Of a stretch of DNA of 64,000 bases, positions 60,573-64,000 are shown piece by piece. Position 1 is the stretch's first letter. Each line of letters starts with the position of its first letter. This DNA is from Dicaeum eximium (Eukaryota > Chordata > Aves > Passeriformes > Dicaeidae). The position numbers and the translations under genes were made by a program. The stretch is taken from NCBI GenBank assembly GCA_013396995.1, contig VWZP01006030.1, positions 681,860 to 745,859 on the forward strand. The letters run 5' to 3'. The notes under the pieces are model-generated. The model made no database searches, had not been told where the DNA came from, and saw only the letters and a list, made by a program, of their open reading frames with translations.

Positions 60573-62365
60573 TTAAAGAAAAAAAAAATGGTAGTAAGAC
60601 CAAGTGCAGTGTCCTCCTCCAACCAAGGCCTCTGGCTCATCCCAGTCCTCCTCTTGCACTCCGAGTGTGGTGAGATCAACAAGCAACAGCTGCAGTTAAA
60701 CACGTGGTGTTACTTCTCAACAGGGAGCACATAAATCAGCTGTAAAACAGATTATGATCCTTGTAGGAGTTGCTTAGATGGCCGTGACTCTCCCCAGTGG
60801 GGTTTATAGAGTTTGATAATCAGGGCAACAACGTATTTGCCTGTGGGAGCAGACAGCCCTGTCGTGGTAGCATCTGTCAGCTGCAGGAATTTCATTTGCA
60901 GCCCCAAAGAGCTGTGCTGGGACACCTCTTAGCAGTAAATTGCTGAAGCAAAGGTGCTAATAGCTCATTATACTGCAAAGAGGTGGTTCAGGCTCTTGCT
61001 GTAGTAGCTGGAGATCCTGCAGAAATGGGATGATTCACCAGGCGGGCACTGCTGGCCACTTGTGGTTTCTGCAGGTATCTAAGCAAAATGCTGTTTGTGA
61101 TGTTTGTCCAGGAGCTAGGGCTGTGCCCGTGTGTTCGTGCTGCGTTTGGGCTGAGACTCTGAAGTTTCATTGGGAAATATTAGCATGCTGTAATATCCTG
61201 AGGATGAAGCAATTACCTTAATAGATGCTTCTGTCTTCTTGTGTGGTCCAGAGCCTGCTGCTTGCCATCCCTTTCACATGTTGCCTTCTGTGAAATGAAA
61301 TATTAACCACCAGCCTCCTGCAGAGTGTTCAAAATTGTGGAAAAGTATTATATTGCATATTAATGCAGCATAATAATGATAGTATTCTAGTATTCAGAGA
61401 TTAGAGGCTGGCTTAGTTTGTGCAGAAGGAAGAGGAATCGTTATTTCATTATCTCTATTTAATCTTGCAAATGGGAAGTCCGTGTGGCTTCATCTCCCTA
61501 CCTCTGGTTTTTGTTTAACTTGGGTCCAAATAGGCTGATTTCTAGACCCTTGATTGCTGATACTTCATTTTTCTGATAACTGGGTTCTAATGGCCCTTGT
61601 GCCCCTCTCTGACATCATGCAGTATTTTGAACTTCAGGCCCAATAAAGAAATATGAAGTTTGCCAGTATTGAAATCAAAGCAAACATTAAATCAGGATGT
61701 GCCCAGTAACTATTTAACTTGATTAGCATTTTGACTGCATTTGAAACCTGAAAAGTGCTTGATAGATGCAATATAAAGCTTTGCAGTGGCAGCAAAAGAT
61801 ATTACTTGTTTAATGTCAGCACTAAATAATGTAATACTGTTGTTAAATGTCAATTTTCATTGCTGTTTCCAGTGCAGCTTCATTTCTGGAAAATTAACCC
61901 ATCACAGTTTCAGAAATTGTTTCAGCTTTTCCTCGAAAAAGTAATCTTCAGAGGGGGTATTCTGAAGAAGAAAGGCTCCTTCACTCCAGACACCAAATTT
62001 TGAAATTCTTAGGTTTTCTTTATTAAGGTCAACGGGGAGGGAATAAATCTCAGGCTTTCAGGTTTTAAGTTATAATTTTGAAAATCTTATGATCTGTGAC
62101 TGTTCCATAGGAAAGAACTACAGCTTTCTGCTTTACATCATTAATGAAGTGTCAGGCTTCTCGTATAAATAATATCCTGTCTTAATTAGAAAGTATTTAA
62201 CCAAATATTTAAATCAGAGCAAGTGTAGGGAAAAAATAACATCCTGATTTAATTAGAAAGCAGTTAAGAATCGCTTCAAGTCTGAGATGTGAGGGAAGTA
62301 TTGGAAAGTATGGATGGACTCCTGAGGAACATCAGCTCCTTGAGAGTGGCTGTACAAAAGGAGAT
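60573..62365. other. Unique non-coding DNA
   Basis: No gene or transposon is recognised. The part 61290-61900 is free of low-complexity runs and rich in homeodomain-like AT cores such as TTAATG and TAATAATG. It looks like a candidate conserved non-coding block, an impression I could not test. Confidence 0.5.
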
Positions 62366-62592
62366 CCATAGAATGGTTTGGGTTGGAAGGGACCATAAAG
62401 ATCACCCAGCTCCAACCCCCTGCCATGGGCAGGGACACCTTCCACTATTCCATGTTGCTCCAAGCCCCATCAAAACTGGCCTTGGACATTTCCAGGGATC
62501 CAGAGGTAGCCACAGCTTCTCTGAACCTGTGCCAGGGCTTCAGCACCCTCACAGTGAATACTTTATTCCCAATACTTTGCCTTCTGTTCTCA
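62366..62592 (-). mobile_element. CR1 LINE fragment, minus strand
   Basis: CCATAGAATGGTTTGGGTTGGAAGGGACC is the reverse complement of the CR1 3' tip. It is followed by CCTGCCATGGGCAGGGACAC and then the antisense of the ORF2 C-terminal blocks. On the minus strand residues such as KVFTVRVLKPWHRFREAVA and SLEMSKASFDGA are visible. It is truncated after about 230 bp and belongs to the same subfamily as the 7668, 10526 and 46509 copies. Confidence 0.9.
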
Positions 62593-64000
62593 CTACCAAG
62601 AACCTCTGCCTTTGTATGGACACACACAGTACCTAAAATTGATTTTGTTTGAAATTAAACCCTACCACTGTCTCCTCGGGTGGCAGCTTCCCTTAAATAT
62701 GTTTGTGTCAGTTGTTTGTGTACATACATTACAAATATTTCTTCAGCATATTTTATGCTGACATAATTTAATGGCTTTCTTTCAAAGTACAAGTGAGTAT
62801 TAGCCTACTAAATTGCATTACTGCTTGGGAATTCCCTTTGGTAGTTTTTCTTAGTCACTAAAAATACCACAGTAGTCTAAAGCTGTATTTTGCTTAAAAA
62901 CAGCCTTTATTCCACAAAGTGGGGCACAGGATCCTCAGCTGTAATGTGATCATATCAGGTTCTGCAGATGGAAGGAAAATTTCAGTTTCTTTATTCAAGA
63001 CAGTTTCAAGGTGAGGCCATGATTTAATAAATCTCAACAGTGAGGTTCTTGGTCAGCTTTTCTTTGATTCATCATCAAAACATGTTGGTTATGAGACACC
63101 CCAAAGCCAGTTTGCTGCTGGAGTTAGTGTGTGGCTCTGTGATTTCTGAAAGTGATGTTGAAAGAGGGTTAGGCCAGGAAAGGTAAGACTGAATGGCAAA
63201 GTCAAATCACTGAGGAGTCAGGAAATGGAGAAATTAAAGCTTCTTCTGTAACTCTGAATCTTGATGGACATTGAAGCTTTTCCTAGGCCCCAGTTGATGG
63301 CCTGGCTCAAAATACAGATGTGGGACCTACCATGACTCTGTGTTAATTCTTATTATTTTACATGTGAACACATTTGGGTTGAGGTCTCCTTACTTTCCTT
63401 TCATTGTCTTGGATGTGGAATCTATTGGGAAAACCACATTTATGTGAAGTGGATGATTCCTGGGCTTCCTTTCCTGAGCCTGATGTGTGTGGGGAAGCAC
63501 CTGAGGGTGGTGTGGAGGTGCTGGACAGCCATCCTGCTTTATTCCCACTCCTGCCTTTGCTGAGACCTTGTGACCTTTTCCCTTCTGGAGTGGACACACT
63601 ACAGATGTGTCCTTCAGAGAGCTTTAGATGATAAAGCTTTTTACAGCTGTTCTTCCCTGTGTATACCTGCACAGTTGTTATTTTATTTGTTCTGTGAAGG
63701 CATTTTGTGCCTCTGCTAATTGTTCTTATCCCTCCCAAAGTTTTCTTGACAAACTCCCTTCAGCCTGAGCTTGTGGAAAAGAGAGGAGGAGGAAAACGAG
63801 CAAACTCAGGATTCCTGCTGACTTGCATGGCAACAGCCATCTCCTTCCAGTTCAGAATATATCAATTTTGTGTCTGTGTGAATCAATTTATTTGCTTCAT
63901 GCTGTCAACTTATTATTAGGAAAGTGAAAATGAGTGCTAGATAATCACTCAGAACAGCTTGGAGCAGCCTTGGTAGTCACAGAAATAAAATTATAGAAGA
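62593..64000. other. Unique non-coding DNA to the window end
   Basis: No gene or transposon is recognised. The overlapping open frames at 63358-63738 (minus, 126 codons) and 63404-63631 (plus) are mutual shadows in a slightly GC-richer patch, with no domain visible. Confidence 0.5.

Noticed and set aside
7559..62638. Several open frames antisense to CR1 (7559-7936, 7941-8156, 10698-11003, 46497-46940 on minus; 62289-62636 on plus) share similar peptides with motifs like GRDTFHY and SLALNTSRD, resembling a small protein family
   Set aside because: They coincide exactly with CR1 fragments read on the antisense strand. The similarity is inherited from the repeat, not from a conserved gene.
1..64000. 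CRISPR arrays, operons, tRNA or rRNA genes
   Set aside because: None seen. The tandem repeats lack spacer structure, there are no dense collinear reading frames, and no cloverleaf-type A/B-box pair was noticed.

Overview
The window looks like avian nuclear DNA, most likely from a songbird. It is AT-rich and CpG-poor. It carries several 5'-truncated copies of CR1 retrotransposons ending in the usual ATTCTGTG-like octamers, together with small retroviral solo LTRs. I found no protein-coding gene, tRNA, rRNA, CRISPR array or bacterial-style operon. No open frame longer than about 200 codons is present, and the longer ones show no recognisable domain and overlap repeats or each other. The window is best read as intergenic DNA or the inside of a very large intron.

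Layout. Positions 1-7667 are mostly unique non-coding DNA with a small CpG-dense patch near 6402-6459. CR1 fragments follow at 7668-8175, 8755-8832 and 10526-11023, with microsatellites and short palindromes among them. A solo-LTR cluster lies at 15.4-16.9 kb: one 396-bp LTR with a 6-bp target duplication and one 721-bp LTR with a 5-bp target duplication and an internal run of about 30 TTC triplets. From 16.9 to 46.5 kb the DNA is mainly unique. It is broken by an endogenous-retrovirus remnant near 27.8 kb, a 188-nt uninterrupted purine tract at 32.4-32.6 kb and a probable reverse-strand LTR at 38.4-39.0 kb. From 46.5 to 64 kb come more CR1 pieces, a 52-bp tandem duplication, a 9-bp minisatellite beside an LTR-like promoter/polyadenylation unit at 55.4-55.7 kb, and a nested insertion at 59.8-60.6 kb.

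The clearest result is that nested insertion. The solo LTR at 60028-60402 is a reverse-oriented copy of the LTR at 15435-15830. Both have exact 6-bp target-site duplications (TTGGAA and GTATCC). Both seem to begin TG but end in ATA rather than the usual CA. The 60-kb copy splits a CR1 element, which fixes the order of events.

No new multi-gene system is visible. The remaining leads are modest: unusual LTR termini, a long mirror-type purine tract, perfect palindromes and a few stretches that read like conserved non-coding DNA. The last of these rest on impression and need genome alignment.
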